Below are positions 54,067 through 64,000 of a stretch of DNA of 64,000 nt, piece after piece; the first letter of the stretch is position 1, and each line of letters opens with the position of its first letter. The stretch comes from Oscarella lobularis (lineage: Eukaryota; Porifera; Homoscleromorpha; Homosclerophorida; Oscarellidae): contig NC_089190.1 in the NCBI RefSeq assembly GCF_947507565.1, positions 558,001 through 622,000 on the forward strand, in the 5' to 3' direction. The position numbers and the translations under genes are program-made. The notes beneath the pieces were generated by a model. It was given only the letters and a program-made list of their open reading frames with translations. It was not told the origin of the DNA and did not search any database.

Positions 54067-55420
54067 CTACTTACGGTGACGCCCGTTGTTTGTCTTTTTG
54101 TTCCGCTTTCTATTTTCTCTCACGCGGTAATCCATGAACAGTTTTAATTCTTCAGGGCTGGGATTTGTAGATAACTGGGGCAGTCGCTGCGGGTTTAGAA
54201 TAGCAAATGAGGCCATTATGTCCTTTTCCTGAAATCTGCTTTCAAGGTTGTCAATCAATTTGTCAAGAAAGGGTTTGCGAATACTGTCGTTGAAGTACAG
54301 TTCACCTAAATTGTGTGGTTTCCGTACATCAATTTCCGCTTTTTTAATTCTCCAAAAAGAGCGGGCAAGCTTCTTGTGTGTCTTCCTTCGGTGGACTTCA
54401 GCTGCTTCAAACATGCAATCGTTGAGGCGATGAGACCGGGAATGATACTGTAATCACACGTGGAGTGCTGAAAGCATTTGGAAAGGGTGCTGACGTGAGG
54501 TAGTGCGTCGCACATCAGTAGCATCGTTGCTATGAATCGATATTCGGACATTAACCGGTGCAATCCCAAAGCTTTAGCATCACCACGCTCTTGGCTTTCT
54601 CGCTGCAAGCTCATCAGAACAGAAACGAACTTTGTTTCAGTCTGTTGACACTGTGCTCAACACTGAGCCAACTCGTGGCGCAGGGCGCAATCATCTTGCT
54701 CGTCTGCTCTTGACGCAAAGTCTGAATTGCCTCTAACCCGGCAGAGCGAACAGCGCTGTTGTCGAAAAAGTAAAAACTTGACGAATAATGTTTCCAAATG
54801 TTTTTGACATAAGGGACGGTGTTTCCTGCCTGCGTAGAAGATTCACGCGATGTGCCGCGCAGTGAACGCCGATCAGAGAAGGCTGTCTCACTTTCAATCG
54901 GGCAACGACGCCAGTTTTGACACCCGTCATTGTTGAGGCTCCATCGGTTCCAATTCCTCTCAGTTTGTGTATATCCAGCTCTGCTCCTTCAACGTATTCC
55001 ATTACGCGTTTCGTCACGGTTTCAGCCCAAGCTCGAATGCAGCTGCTTTCCTCCGACATTGTATTAGCAACTTCTTGATGAAGTAGATGAACTATTTTTA
55101 GAAAATGGCTTTTAAGTCGTCTTCCATTGGTGAAAAGATGTTCGTCGGCTTGGATGAAAGGAAAAAGACTCGACACGGATGCAATGCTGGTAAGCCTGTG
55201 TATCATTTGTTCTAATCGTTAACGTGAAACTATAGAATAGAAAGTATTTCGCTGTAGGACAACTTTTTGCCATGAGTCTTTGCCACGGCTCATAAGGCTT
55301 CTCCTTCTTGGCACCGTACTTGTACGAATACTTGCTGAAGCCGTCAACGGTCAATGTTTCAATTACTGAAGAGGATACGTATTCCTGACTACGACGTAAG
55401 GGACCTCGTGAAAAAGGCAA
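54067..55420 (-). pseudogene. hAT transposase (ZNF862/DUF4371-like), decayed
   Basis: From N to C: DGFSKYSYKYGAKKEKPYEP near 55330; VMEYVEGAELDIHKLRGIGT, then DGASTMTGVKTGVVARLK, the second-Asp motif, with VHCAAHRVNL (near 54980-54840); MIAPCATSWLSVEHSVNRLK; LMSEYRFIATMLLMCDALPH; and ASFAILNPQRLPQLSTNP near 54200. The first catalytic Asp region is replaced around 55210 by non-matching sequence, and frame changes occur near 54790 and 54360. No AERSFS-type dimerisation end is present: the frame stops at 54067, ten bases from the CTACGAAG duplication. It belongs to a different hAT lineage from the 41-kb element's transposase. Confidence 0.72.
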
Positions 55421-55541
55421 TTACTGTATCTAATCAATGTAGAATTTCTACTCGCTGAAAAACGTCGTCTATCCAGATAGCGGAATGCGAAAGCGACGAC
55501 GAACTATCTGATCTTGTCTGCCAGAGCGAAAACGCGGCGTT

Positions 55542-56233
55542 TTGTATGAATGCGGCAACAAGCGTCTACTGGCCGCGGTGAAGATGTCGTGGAAGGCTGA
55601 TCTCATTCGCATTCTTTCGTATCATTTCAATTTGGGAAAAATTCGAGGAGCAGTTGATCAACTACGGGAAGAATTGGCCTCCTTGGGTGTCCTCCGATGT
55701 ATGGTGGCCTACCCAGAATTGCTGAAGACATTTTTTGTCTACGAAGAACGCGTCATGACAGCCGGTTCGTCAACTATTAGAAACTATCAGCTTTTATACT
55801 CATAAATTGGAGATGAACTACTTGACCTGTTCCGTAGCGGCAATATTCCATATACCGCTAAGAGAGATGACAAAGCTGCTTAGAAAAGAGAGAGAGACGA
55901 TTTTATAGCGCCTGAAGACTTTTTGAAGTTATTTCTTCGAAGTTTAACATTTTACGAACAAGAGTAAAATTTATTGACAATGCACTTCTAAGATGGAGAA
56001 AACGGTGTGGCACCGGAGGACGTGTACATCTTTTGTACTGGTGCTTCAAGGCCTCCTCCACTTGGGCTTGTTCAGAAAATGACGCTGGCCTTTGACCACA
56101 ATGCCGTTCTTCCGACGTGTTCCACATGCAGTTTGACCCTCCGATTACCAACAAAAATGGTGGAAAATCGCGAATCATTCTTTGCTAATCTCTGCCTTGG
56201 GTTCAAAAGCCACAATTTCTTCGGCCAAGTCTA
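55542..56233 (+). pseudogene. HECT-domain fragment of the transposon-associated G2E3-like type
   Basis: Plus-strand pieces: KIRGAVDQLREELASLGVLR, then YPELLKTFFVYEERVMT, and, after stops near 55803 and 55945-55990, VYIFCTGASRPPPLGLVQKM, then LPTCSTCSLTLRLPTK, ending FKSHNFFGQV stop at 56231-56233. The last part is a HECT C-lobe including the catalytic Cys motif (STC). Stand-alone HECT modules of this kind, like the one in G2E3, are common in transposon-derived ORFs of invertebrates. In-frame stops make this copy dead. The strand is opposite to the adjacent hAT transposase. Confidence 0.65.
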
Positions 56234-56280
56234 GCTAGGTGTTCGGTACAATGGAGGCGCATTTGTCGAAGGAGACGTTT

Positions 56281-56456
56281 ACTTTATTTGACCAATGAAA
56301 CGCTGAATGAAGTTGTTACTTTATTTGAGTAATTACAAGTTTATTTGATATCTTTATTTCAGTTACGTAACAAGATGTTTACTTTATTTGACTTTATTTG
56401 ACTAATTATAAGTTTATTGTATATGTTTATTTCAGTTGCGTAACAAGATGTTTATT
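56281..56456. repeat. Two direct ~63-bp repeats, AT-rich
   Basis: 56318-56380 and 56391-56453 share ACTTTATTTGA.TAATTA.AAG, then TTTATTTCAGTT.CGTAACAA, then GATGTTT. A third partial start (ACTTTATTTGACC) lies at 56281. Confidence 0.75.
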
Positions 56457-56494
56457 TTGACATGTGGAGTGACACACACAATAAGCTGTTACAA

Positions 56495-56640
56495 AATCAA
56501 ACAGAAAAGCAAAAATATAATCAAATGGAGAATCAAAATAAAATCAAACAGAGAATGAAAACTATAATCAAATGGAGAATCAAAAATATTATTAAAGAGA
56601 GAATCAAAAATAAAATCGAAGAGAGAATCAAACATAAAAT
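56495..56640. repeat. A-rich tandem repeat of ~23 bp (GAGAATCAAAAATAAAATC-like)
   Basis: About six degenerate units of GAGAATCAAAA.TA.AATCAAA. The predicted Lys/Ile/Asn-rich peptide is a by-product of the repeat. Confidence 0.7.
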
Positions 56641-57231
56641 GCTTCAGTAGGTGTAAAAAGAAATAGTAGAGAGAAAATAATACTTTGCCTTTTGGCGGTG
56701 ATCACGCGCCATACTTCTGATTCCCGGACTGTAAAAAAATGGGATCAGGAATCAACATATATTTAGGGAGGCATATAATTTCTCCCAGTTTCCTCTTTCA
56801 AATTTTGCTTTGGCAAATGCACTCCAAGCATTATCGCGAGGCTCGGCTGAGCATCGATGCAATGTGAATCCCGCTCTGTTGCAAAAAAATCCTAGATTTT
56901 CTCTGACATAGTCATAGAGACTCTTCCCTTGTGTTGCCTTCGTGCGCTAACGAGATTTCAAGGGCGCGTTGCGTTCCCGGAAGAACAGCAGTTTCCAGTA
57001 ATGGCGTACCTCTTGTCGATTTCTTGGCACGTAGAACAAAAGCCATGCAGTCTACGCGTGCTTCAATTCAACTGCTGAGTGATGTGAGTAATGGTCTGCA
57101 ATGGATTGCGGCTATAACACTATTGAGACGAGAGACAGCAAAGGATACGAAATGAACTTATCGTCAAGCAGGAGGATTGGTAATAGCAATAGTCTGTTCA
57201 TTTTACACAGCATTAAACTAATGAAATTAAG
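56641..57231. other. Unassigned stretch
   Basis: No recognised feature. A 74-codon plus frame (56931-57155, MLPSCANEISRARCVPG) has no motif. Confidence 0.25.
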
Positions 57232-57726
57232 ATGGACGAGTTGATTGAGGACGAGTTGGACAAGCTGCAGTCAATTTTAGCTCAGCTCGAGTATAGAAGA
57301 CTAGTAATCAATATGACGACGACGGCGTGCCATTGCGCACATTCATATGACGTGCCCGAAATTGACCCAGTGACGAAAACCGCTTTTCATCACAGAGAAG
57401 ATGAACACAATAAACGTAATAGTGCCAACATACCATATTTTGGCGCATTAGTGTCTCGTCAATAGCGAATTACAAGCTACGTGCGCGCTGGTGCGGGAGG
57501 AAATTTGAAATTTAAAATGATTCGCGATTTCCTGCGCTCTCCTGGAACATGCCTAGCTCATGCATTATTGATTGGCGTCCGGAAGAAAGATGTCGGTGAG
57601 GCAGAACTTTTTTTGGGTGATGAGTGGCAGCGTAAATGGAGAATCACGACCATGCAACCAAAGCCCGTTTTATCCGCACCGTTAAGGACGAGCGATCACA
57701 CAGCTTTAGCGATGCCAGGTCAATAA
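57232..57726 (+). pseudogene. Two consecutive unrecognised open frames, possibly one broken gene
   Basis: 57232-57465 reads MDELIEDELDKLQSILAQLE, then CAHSYDVPEIDPVTK. 57481-57726 reads MIRDFLRSPGTCLAHALLIG, then KKDVGEAELFLGDEWQRKWR. They are separated by a stop and 15 bp on the same strand, in the same frame. The first begins with a heptad-like acidic helix. No domain recognised. Given the surroundings, an eroded mobile-element gene is the likeliest source. Confidence 0.3.
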
Positions 57727-58384
57727 CGAAATGTTGATCTTGCCGCTGGACAATCTAATTCCCTGGCATCGATCTCTGTACGAATTTAGCTTCTTGAGAG
57801 TACATCAGTGAGTGACGATACCATACAAGAGAAATTATAATGTAAGGCTTTGCCTATTTCGGTCAGTTTGCGACGCGTTGGGATGTAGCCGAGAATAGAT
57901 CCTTGCTATAACAACAAATATATATTGAAAGTCAAGAATTCCGACGCCGAGAGGCTGAAGAAAAAGGAACAGAACATCCGCGTGCTTCATCTACTGACGA
58001 CGTGGAATGTCTCTTTAGCATCCTTAACAAAAATTTCGGAAATAATTTAGCATTATGTCGGGCAGAGGAACGGAGGGCGGATTTGCGTACTTCTGCCCGT
58101 TTACTCCGTACCTCTTCTCTCTACAAAAGTGGGGTTGGGCGGGGTCGGGCTGGGGTCTATCACATCATAACATTTTTAAACTCATAATCGCTTACATCTC
58201 TACCGAGAAGAAACACAACAGACAATCCACACAACAGAAGAAGGTCAAATCGTCGCAATGTAGCGTCCTACGGGCTACGTCAATCGATTTCCCGGCTTAC
58301 CGTGACCGGATCGTACCACTTGGCAATCGCTGAGAAAATGTTTTCGAAGGCATCCTTATTATTTATTTCCGAGGAAGTTACCTT
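57727..58384. other. Unassigned stretch
   Basis: No recognised gene, RNA or repeat. Confidence 0.25.
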
Positions 58385-58512
58385 CATCGAACAGTGAGCA
58401 GTAGGAAGTGACTTTCATTGAGCAGTGAGCAGTAGGAAGTGACCCGCATCGAGCAGTGAGCAGTGGGAAGTGACCCGGATTGGGCAGTGAGAAGTGAGCA
58501 GTGAGCAGTGAG
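58385..58512. repeat. Tandem repeat of GAGCAGTGAGCAGTAGGAAGTGAC
   Basis: About four units of roughly 30 bp (ATYGAGCAGTGAGCAGTRGG, then AAGTGACYY), the last decaying into GAGCAGT heptads. Confidence 0.85.
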
Positions 58513-58544
58513 AACCCCGTATCGGCCACCGTACATTACGGACG

Positions 58545-59410
58545 GGCCTCTTTTCTCGGATATTCGTTAGGAAACATATAGAGGTATTATATCATTCGAA
58601 ATAGCTTTTAATGACGCGTCTGTTGCAAATAATGGTTTTTGATTTGAAGCTTCCAATATGAAAAACTGAATTTTTAATCCACGTATATAAGTCACACGTT
58701 TCGGACACAAAGTCTTTTAGTAACATCTTCTAAAGCAGAAAGCTTGTTTCCTAAGCAATACTTTAATAGTTTTTTTGGCTGAAGTCAGATAAAGTTGGTA
58801 TTCCACAAAACCACGTGCTTCAGTAACGGGAAACTGGAAATCCAACAGACGTTTGAGACAAATGAAGCACACGCGGCCTTTTTGTCTTGTACTGGTTTTC
58901 AAGCACTCCATAAAGCTACATCTGAAGCGGATCGACGAATCCGGAAATAACCCAGGCCGCCTTCCTCCGGCCTCCCGCTTCCCACCTTAAATTTGCCCGT
59001 TATCACTCGAGGCTAGAGAGAGTGTGCTTTATCGAATGTTTGTCATCGATGCAAGACAGAAACGCGTCTGCGGTGTTGTTTATTCGCACCGATCGCAGAC
59101 TTCGGTTTCAAGTTAATTACGAGACGCTCGTGGTTTTTGTAGTTATACTTTTTCTGACTTCTTAAGGGAAAAAGTAGTGAAGTGACTGCTTAGGAAGCAA
59201 GATTCCCGCTAGTGAAACACTCAATAAAAATACTCTGTCCGAAACGTGTGACTTACATACGTTGATTAAAAATTCATTATTTTTACATGGGTAGCTTAAA
59301 ATCAAAACCGTTAGCTGCGTTAAACTCGTCATTAAAAGCGCTTTCGAATGATATAGAATACCTGTATATGTTTCCCAACGAATATCCGAGAAAAGAGGCC
59401 CGTCCTTAAT
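58545..59410. repeat. Inverted repeat with ~220-bp arms
   Basis: The left arm, from 58549 (GACGGGCCTCTTTTCTCGGA) to about 58765, pairs with the right arm, about 59180-59408 (TCCGAGAAAAGAGGCCCGTC at its end). Internal matches include ATATCATTCGAA/TTCGAATGATAT and GTCACACGTTTCGGACA/TGTCCGAAACGTGTGAC, with diverged stretches between. The ~415-bp middle has no transposase. Probably an old foldback or MITE-like element; terminal duplications were not found. Confidence 0.8.
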
Positions 59411-60391
59411 GCCTACCGTTGTCCGGATGGTCATGCAACTCGGACAAACGAAATTATCATGCCTGCAATCAAGCGCGCTAAAGCAAATAGATGCATGACC
59501 CACTGGTCGAAGAGTACACTGACGGCGACTAGAAATAACCTTACCTGGGCTGCGCAGTAACTTCAGAGTTGCAGACGGCGCGTCCGAAACCCATGCCGTC
59601 CGAATGTCCCTTCTTGACTCTATGAGGTCTTCTGTTTGGGCGACTCCAGCAAGAATGCGGTTAGGGGACCCACCTTGTAAAAGTGCCACAGCGGGACGAA
59701 AGTTCGAGAGGAAGCGGAAGAATTGCGAGCGAGAATCGCGAGGGGGCGAAGGAAAATCGCGATTCTTCTGTCTCGGGACTCGTTATCGATAGGACCCTAG
59801 TCATTTCATTTCGTTTCCACGGCTTTGCGCGCATGATTGAAGTGAGAAGGAAAGAGGAAAGGCTTGTACTGTAGCGCTATCCTGCGCTCAAAGTAAACGC
59901 GCCCATGCATTCGCGAGTGCAAACAGCAACGGACCACACGCACTCGCGACCCCTTTTCTACGCGTCATATTAAAACATTGTTTCGACGAAGGATAGGAGA
60001 GCGAAAACGTGTCGTATCGCCCGTGCGCGAGGTTTCGAGCGAGTCAACGCCTTTTTGTTGTGAATCAGCGGGGAATCGAAAAATAAACGAACGCATCTGT
60101 CAATCGATACCCAAATGCCTTTCCCACAACATTTCGCGAAGCTAAATTTAATGCAGTTGGCGAGTAATAACGGTCGAATTGGCGGTGCCAAAGTGACGTA
60201 AATCGAATATTGGAGCGGATTTAGACAGGGGCCGCCGAAGACGTAGCCAGAACCCATCGTTTACGATCGATAAGACGAGCGCGTACGGTGCGTAGGGCCG
60301 CGAGGCAGGAGCGTTCGAGCGTGGCGTTCGCGCGCGCGAAACGAACGCCGCAATTCTTTGGACCCCACTATACCCGAATGTTCGTACTCAC
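59411..60391. other. Unassigned stretch, partly coding-like
   Basis: GC-rich coding-looking frames on both strands (for example minus 59970-60257), but no family motif. May contain further exons of the gene whose first exon is at 60392-60491. Confidence 0.25.
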
Positions 60392-60491
60392 CTTGATTTT
60401 GTCGCTGTTCGGCGAGAACGACCGTTGCGATGACGTACAAGAACGCTGTTGCGACGTACTGTTGTCTGGCATCCAGACTAGTTGCGGCCAT
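60392..60491 (-). CDS. Possible first exon of a small membrane protein
   Basis: ATG at 60491-60489 gives MAATSLDARQQYVATAFLYV, then IATVVLAEQRQNQ, followed by a good splice donor (CAAG/GTGAGT at 60391). The hydrophobic run YVATAFLYVIATVVLA could be a signal anchor. Downstream exons could not be assigned. A G-rich, CpG-rich segment upstream is compatible with a promoter. One of the few places where an undamaged host gene may start. Confidence 0.4.
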
Positions 60492-61568
60492 TGGGAGACG
60501 ATGGGATGCTAGGTTCTGTTCGAAAAGAAGATAGTGAATGATGCAACTTGTGTAAGGGCTTTGATTGGATGACAGAACGATATCCCGGATACCAGGTTAA
60601 TTTAACCATTTTATTTTCTGTTGCAGGTAGCTGTATTAATTTTTCTACTACTGCTCCTAACTTTTCATGAAGAACGTAGAAAAGTGACATAGTTGACGGA
60701 TAGGATACAATTTTAAACTTTTAGCAATGAATTGAGAATTGCTTTAACAAAATGAACAAGGAGAATCCCCTTTGGCGCACTATAACCTAATGTCCCCCGT
60801 ATTGTAAGCGTTTCGGTTTTGTTAATGTCAATTCACGACGCTTCGTTATGTTTACCAATTTTTACTATTTTTTTGTCTCTGTGTAATTTTATATAATGCA
60901 AAATGACCCTGAAATGGCGACAGGTACACTGTATTTTCCATTATTTGCGTTATATCTGGTGGAACTCTATCGAAGTCTCGATTGTGTAGGGTAAACGGTT
61001 TCTTAGCAAAAAACGAGTAAAAGCCGTTCACCCTAAGTCCGGGACATTTCGTTAGATATGTTGCTGTGCGAAGAGAAGAGTTTTACGTCATTTTAATGCA
61101 AAAAGTTGTAATCAATTAAAGAAAACGAAACTTCCAGTGCAAAAAACTGCCCGAACATAAAGGGGAACTGTGCGCAATTTTTTTCAGAATTTTATTAAAA
61201 ATAAAATTCTTTCCACTCTCATTTTCGCCCTATCTAGCCTAACCTACCTAACCAATCTACCCTTGCGCGTTGTCTGCGAAGAAAACTTGACTTTGAACGC
61301 ACGGTTGTTTCAATGCCTCCGGCGGGCCGGCAACGGACCGTGCGTTTCAAAGCGGCGGGCGCTATAATACGTACACCCATCGAGCGGAATGAACGACGAG
61401 GTCAAGAAGTACATTTAGAAGAGAATCGATGCCGAGTTGGCCAAACTGAAGAGCGAAGAAGCCCGTCCAGATGTTGGACAAGGGAAGAGGCTTTCGGAAA
61501 ATCGCCCCGATGCGTCGATTGCAAGTAGGTACAGTGCGCGCACGCATATAGGCCCGCACGTAACCCGA
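60492..61568. other. Unassigned stretch
   Basis: AT-rich, no recognised gene until a short plus frame near 61389 (MNDEVKKYI stop KRIDAELAKLKSEEARP), a broken coiled-coil-like start of a type common at the beginning of transposon ORFs. No RNA gene or repeat seen. Confidence 0.3.
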
Positions 61569-61937
61569 TTACAATTTGCGCGGGTAGTTTGAATTTAGGT
61601 CACTCGGGAGCCATTCTTGCAGTTTCTGCTCGTCGTCGAGTGTCGAAGCTTTTGTTTTCTTCAAGAATAAATCAAGGCGATGATTCATTTTTGCGTGGAT
61701 AACGTTTCTGCGTTTTGTGAGTGAAATCGCAAAACGGTCTATAGTTTCGCCTCCTCTGCGTGTAGGAATCCGGCTCGCTTCCAACGTGTCTGTATTGTAT
61801 CCTTCCACGCGTCTGATTGAAGGCTTTTTCCAATTAGCTTTCCCAAATCCGAGAATCAGTTCGTTCACTAGATTCTTCCAAGGGCTATGATTTACGCCTG
61901 TATGGAATATCGTGGAGGTTCGTGTGTGAACTGGCAC
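61569..61937 (-). CDS. Hypothetical open frame, 122 codons
   Basis: MPVHTRTSTIFHTGVNHSPW, then KPSIRRVEGYNTDTLEASRI, then NHRLDLFLKKTKASTLDDEQ. Basic and Cys-free, no recognised domain. It lies between transposon-type ORFs and could be part of one. Confidence 0.3.
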   Translation of the reverse strand: MPVHTRTSTIFHTGVNHSPWKNLVNELILGFGKANWKKPSIRRVEGYNTDTLEASRIPTRRGGETIDRFAISLTKRRNVIHAKMNHRLDLFLKKTKASTLDDEQKLQEWLPSDLNSNYPRKL

Positions 61938-62076
61938 TTGATGATCATTTGCTTCAACTTCAATTGACTGCTTTTCCGGCTCTTGATCAATTTTTGATAA
62001 TACATAACATCATTCTAATTTCCTGATGAGCCGTCACGTGGCCGTGACGGTATGTATAGCGCACTCTACGTCAACT

Positions 62077-62311
62077 ATGGCATCTGCAGTTATTTGCATG
62101 ATCGTGAGCGTTCGAGGGTGTAGGATGAGCCCGCTTTGGTCACATCTGCGTGCCTACACCCCATGCCTTCTGCGACGCCAACCTGAAAACCAGTTCGACT
62201 CGAACGCTATCGTCGTGCTTGCAAACGGGAAAGAAGTGGGCTACGTTGAGCGAGAAGCCGCTCAACTGCTTTCGCCAATGCTAGAGAAGAACGCCGTCAT
62301 CGCTAATGGGT
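62077..62311 (+). pseudogene. HIRAN-domain segment
   Basis: Reads VSVRGCRMSPLWSHLRAYTP, then LRRQPENQFDSNAIVVLANG, then KEVGYVEREAAQLLSPMLEK. The pattern cxREPeN.fDsnAivV...gk.VGhv.re.a..l.p.l is the HIRAN domain, a small beta-barrel that in HLTF binds 3' DNA ends and in other animals occurs in stand-alone or transposon-linked proteins. A splice donor follows at 62311 (GGGTAAGC). The initiating Met is uncertain. The partner exons may be the frames at 62420-63068. Confidence 0.7.
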
Positions 62312-62419
62312 AAGCAGCAAGAGGCATTTTGTCATTTCAGCTCTAGTTCTTATGGTGCTCTTCAGACAACTCGTCGGAGAGCCTTTTTTTACGTATCCGC
62401 ACGGAAATAGAAGCTGGCG

Positions 62420-63068
62420 GTTTCGGGCTTGGGCTATGCAGATCGGCCTTGAAATCCAGGAGAAAGGCGTGCCCCGAAAAATCTGCATAGATTTTTTGAG
62501 GCTGTAAAGTCCGCAGGCATTCGTGTATGGTGGGACAATTCGACTCCGTCGTACGTGCACCGAGTGGAGACGGTCCAAAAAGAGAAAGATGACGATAAAG
62601 CGGAGAAGGAGAAGGACAGCAAGGAAGAGGAAGAGGAGGACAAGGAGAAGGAGGAGAAGGAGAAGGAGAAGGAAGAGGAGGACAAGGAGAAGGAGGAGAA
62701 GGAGGAGGAGAAAGAGGAAGTGGAGGAGTGTGGAAATGAGAACCCCCTGCTAGGAGAATCAGACGTGATTCCATTCTCATCGCAATCCCTTGTACCCTTC
62801 CGTTTCACAGCGCAGCCCCGAGATGTCGGAAGAGTCTCAGATTCTTCAGGTGCGCTATTTGACAAAGCCCGTCAGTGTCGAGGAAAAGGCGAATACAAGC
62901 ACTCTGACACTGCTGCCGTCCATGGTAGATTCCTCGTGTCAGACCGATGAGGTGCGTTGCTTCTGTTCACAAAAAGCGGGCAAGGATGGAGAGCCGACAG
63001 CAAAGCGCCCAAAGCCAATGAACTATTGTTGGCAATGCGGAAATAGTCTATACAATGTGTTTCAGTAA
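62420..63068 (+). pseudogene. Lys/Glu-rich exon downstream of the HIRAN segment
   Basis: Starts with SWRFRAWAMQIGLEIQEKGV, then after a stop near 62505 a run of about 40 alternating Lys/Glu codons (62590-62720), then NPLLGESDVIPFSSQSLV. After a frame change it ends TAKRPKPMNYCWQCGNSLYN, then VFQ stop at 63066-63068. A terminal CWQCG-type Cys pair hints at a zinc ribbon. Tail-to-tail with the DDE transposase, 30 bp apart, which suggests a two-gene transposon. Frames are broken here. Confidence 0.45.
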
Positions 63069-63097
63069 AGGCACGCCTCAACAGAAATATAATTTCA

Positions 63098-63995
63098 TTA
63101 TATCTTTCCAAAAACACGTCTATGAGACTTGTACGTCTTAGCTGCACTGTCAACAGTATAGCAGGTGTTCCCATCAACATAAGCCTGCACTAACTCGCGA
63201 GTTTTCCTGAAAAATTTTCGAAAGAGGTCGACTGAAACCGTATCAAGAGCGGAATCGATTGAACTTCGTAGCGAGGCAATGTTATATCTGCAGGTCTTCC
63301 TTGCCTCGTCCTTTGCACGACGCCAGACCCTCTCGATAGGGTTCAGTTCGAAATGATACTTTGGCAGAAATAAACAGTCGTGCCCTCTGCTGAAAATGAA
63401 CCGCTCAACCATTGATTTCTCCGCTTTGAAGTCGTCGTGCTCCTTCAAAATTGCCACCAACTTATCTCTGAGTTTTCCCGCCACATTGACACCTCTTTCC
63501 TCCAATACCATTCTAAGGCCTTTGGGTTGCCCGTCGTCGCACACCATTTTCTGAGGTTGACCATTCCATACCGTATCTCGCATCTTAGGCTGCTTCCCCC
63601 CAACGCTCACGTTCATTGCATTGGCAACTAGTGCATCAGCTGAGCGTGCAGCGTGGTTCGAACTGTGGTCAAAGACGAAGACAATATCATGTGTCGCACG
63701 CGGGTATTTTGCCTCGGCTATCGCTACTGCCGTCTTGACTTGTGCCAGGAATGCTGGGGCCCTCCAATAACCGTCTCTGTTTTGGCCGTACTCAAGGCGA
63801 ATTCTTGCCCTCTGTGGCAGATTGACACCAGGGTTCTCCGTTGTAAACTCCCTGTACTGCTCGTCAGTGAAACCGAGGAACCCGCCAAATTCCTCAATGA
63901 AATCGGATATCATACTTCTGATCATCATTCGACTGAAATGTGGACTCGTCATGGAATATCGTTACCAGATGCTTAGGGGCTGACAAATCCGAGAG
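63098..63995 (-). pseudogene. DDE transposase (IS630/Tc1-like type), frameshifted near its 5' end
   Basis: The long frame 63952-63098 reads VSDFIEE-like GGFLGFTDEQYREF, RLEYGQNRDGYWRAPAFLAQ, VFVFDHSSNHAARSADALVA, GKQPKMRDTVWNGQPQKMV, RGHDCLFLPKYHFELNPIER, then VWRRAKDEARKTCRY. FDHSSNH supplies the second Asp and ELNPIERVW the Glu. The first Asp lies in HLVTIFHDESTFQSNDDQ at about 63975-63918, in another frame, and the usual linker of about 20 residues after NDDQ is missing. So the copy carries a deletion plus frameshift and is inactive. The family is widespread in fungi and cnidarians. The 5' end is beyond the window. Confidence 0.8.
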
Positions 63996-64000
63996 AAGAC

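Noticed and set aside
56462-56650. Lys/Ile/Asn-rich small protein
   Set aside because: It is the translation of an A-rich tandem repeat.
59162-59689. 175-codon minus frame
   Set aside because: Overlaps the inverted-repeat arm, lacks any motif and has no coding-like conservation between the arms.
62343-62865. Minus-strand Ser- or Pro-rich proteins opposite the Lys/Glu-rich exon
   Set aside because: Low-complexity shadows of the purine-rich GAGAAGGAG repeat on the plus strand.
1-64000. Bacterial genome or plasmid
   Set aside because: Spliced animal genes, THAP/HECT/talin/dynein homologues, satellites and Helitron/Kolobok/hAT elements exclude it.

Overview
Eukaryotic nuclear DNA from an early-branching animal, most likely a sponge. 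The evidence is short-intron animal genes (axonemal dynein, talin, VPS13, focadhesin, cadherin, HECT ligase), a dense load of DNA transposons, and an inserted piece of mitochondrial DNA that uses TGA for Trp and AGA for Arg and has genes on both strands. That last combination fits a homoscleromorph such as Oscarella, but the assignment is inference.

Layout. (1) Positions 1-1501 and 42365-43852 are two parts of one decayed nuclear mitochondrial insertion (NUMT): nad5, trnL(uag), rnl (minus), trnV (minus), an atp6 end, trnR(ucu) and cox3. (2) Between them, 1502-42364 is bounded by a perfect 8-bp target duplication (CTTTCAAC) and short terminal inverted repeats beginning CA. The two ends carry the two halves of one minus-strand hAT (ZMYM1-like) transposase gene. 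A 40.9-kb hAT-bounded unit therefore sits inside a mitochondrial rRNA gene copy. (3) Its 38-kb interior is a patchwork of truncated, frameshifted host-gene pieces in both orientations: dynein exon, cadherin, ABC transporter, adhesin-like repeats, focadhesin, HECT, VPS13 (split and inverted), a family C-type receptor ectodomain, talin, EGF/transmembrane, a Cys-rich protein and dynein again. Among these lie MITE/foldback elements, a 31-bp minisatellite (18 copies) and an 8-kb satellite built of palindromic modules. Most pieces keep introns, so they derive from genomic DNA, not mRNA.

(4) Right of the NUMT, 44611-48586 is a complete Kolobok element (TTAA duplication, ~205-bp inverted repeats) with a THAP-type transposase and a convergent P2X7-C-terminal-like accessory gene. 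(5) 50.2-56.2 kb is nested transposon debris: a second Kolobok-type transposase remnant, an acidic ORF interrupted by a hAT element (8-bp duplication CTACGAAG) that itself contains a Helitron with recognisable 5' and 3' ends, another hAT transposase and a HECT fragment. (6) 56-64 kb holds short repeats, a large inverted repeat, poorly recognised ORFs, a HIRAN-domain piece and a DDE transposase reaching the window end.

No intact conventional host gene is evident. The main point of interest is the hAT-bounded 41-kb mosaic: either an unusually large composite transposon that captured host fragments, or a hAT copy that became a sink for insertions. Misassembly is the competing explanation and needs read-level checking.
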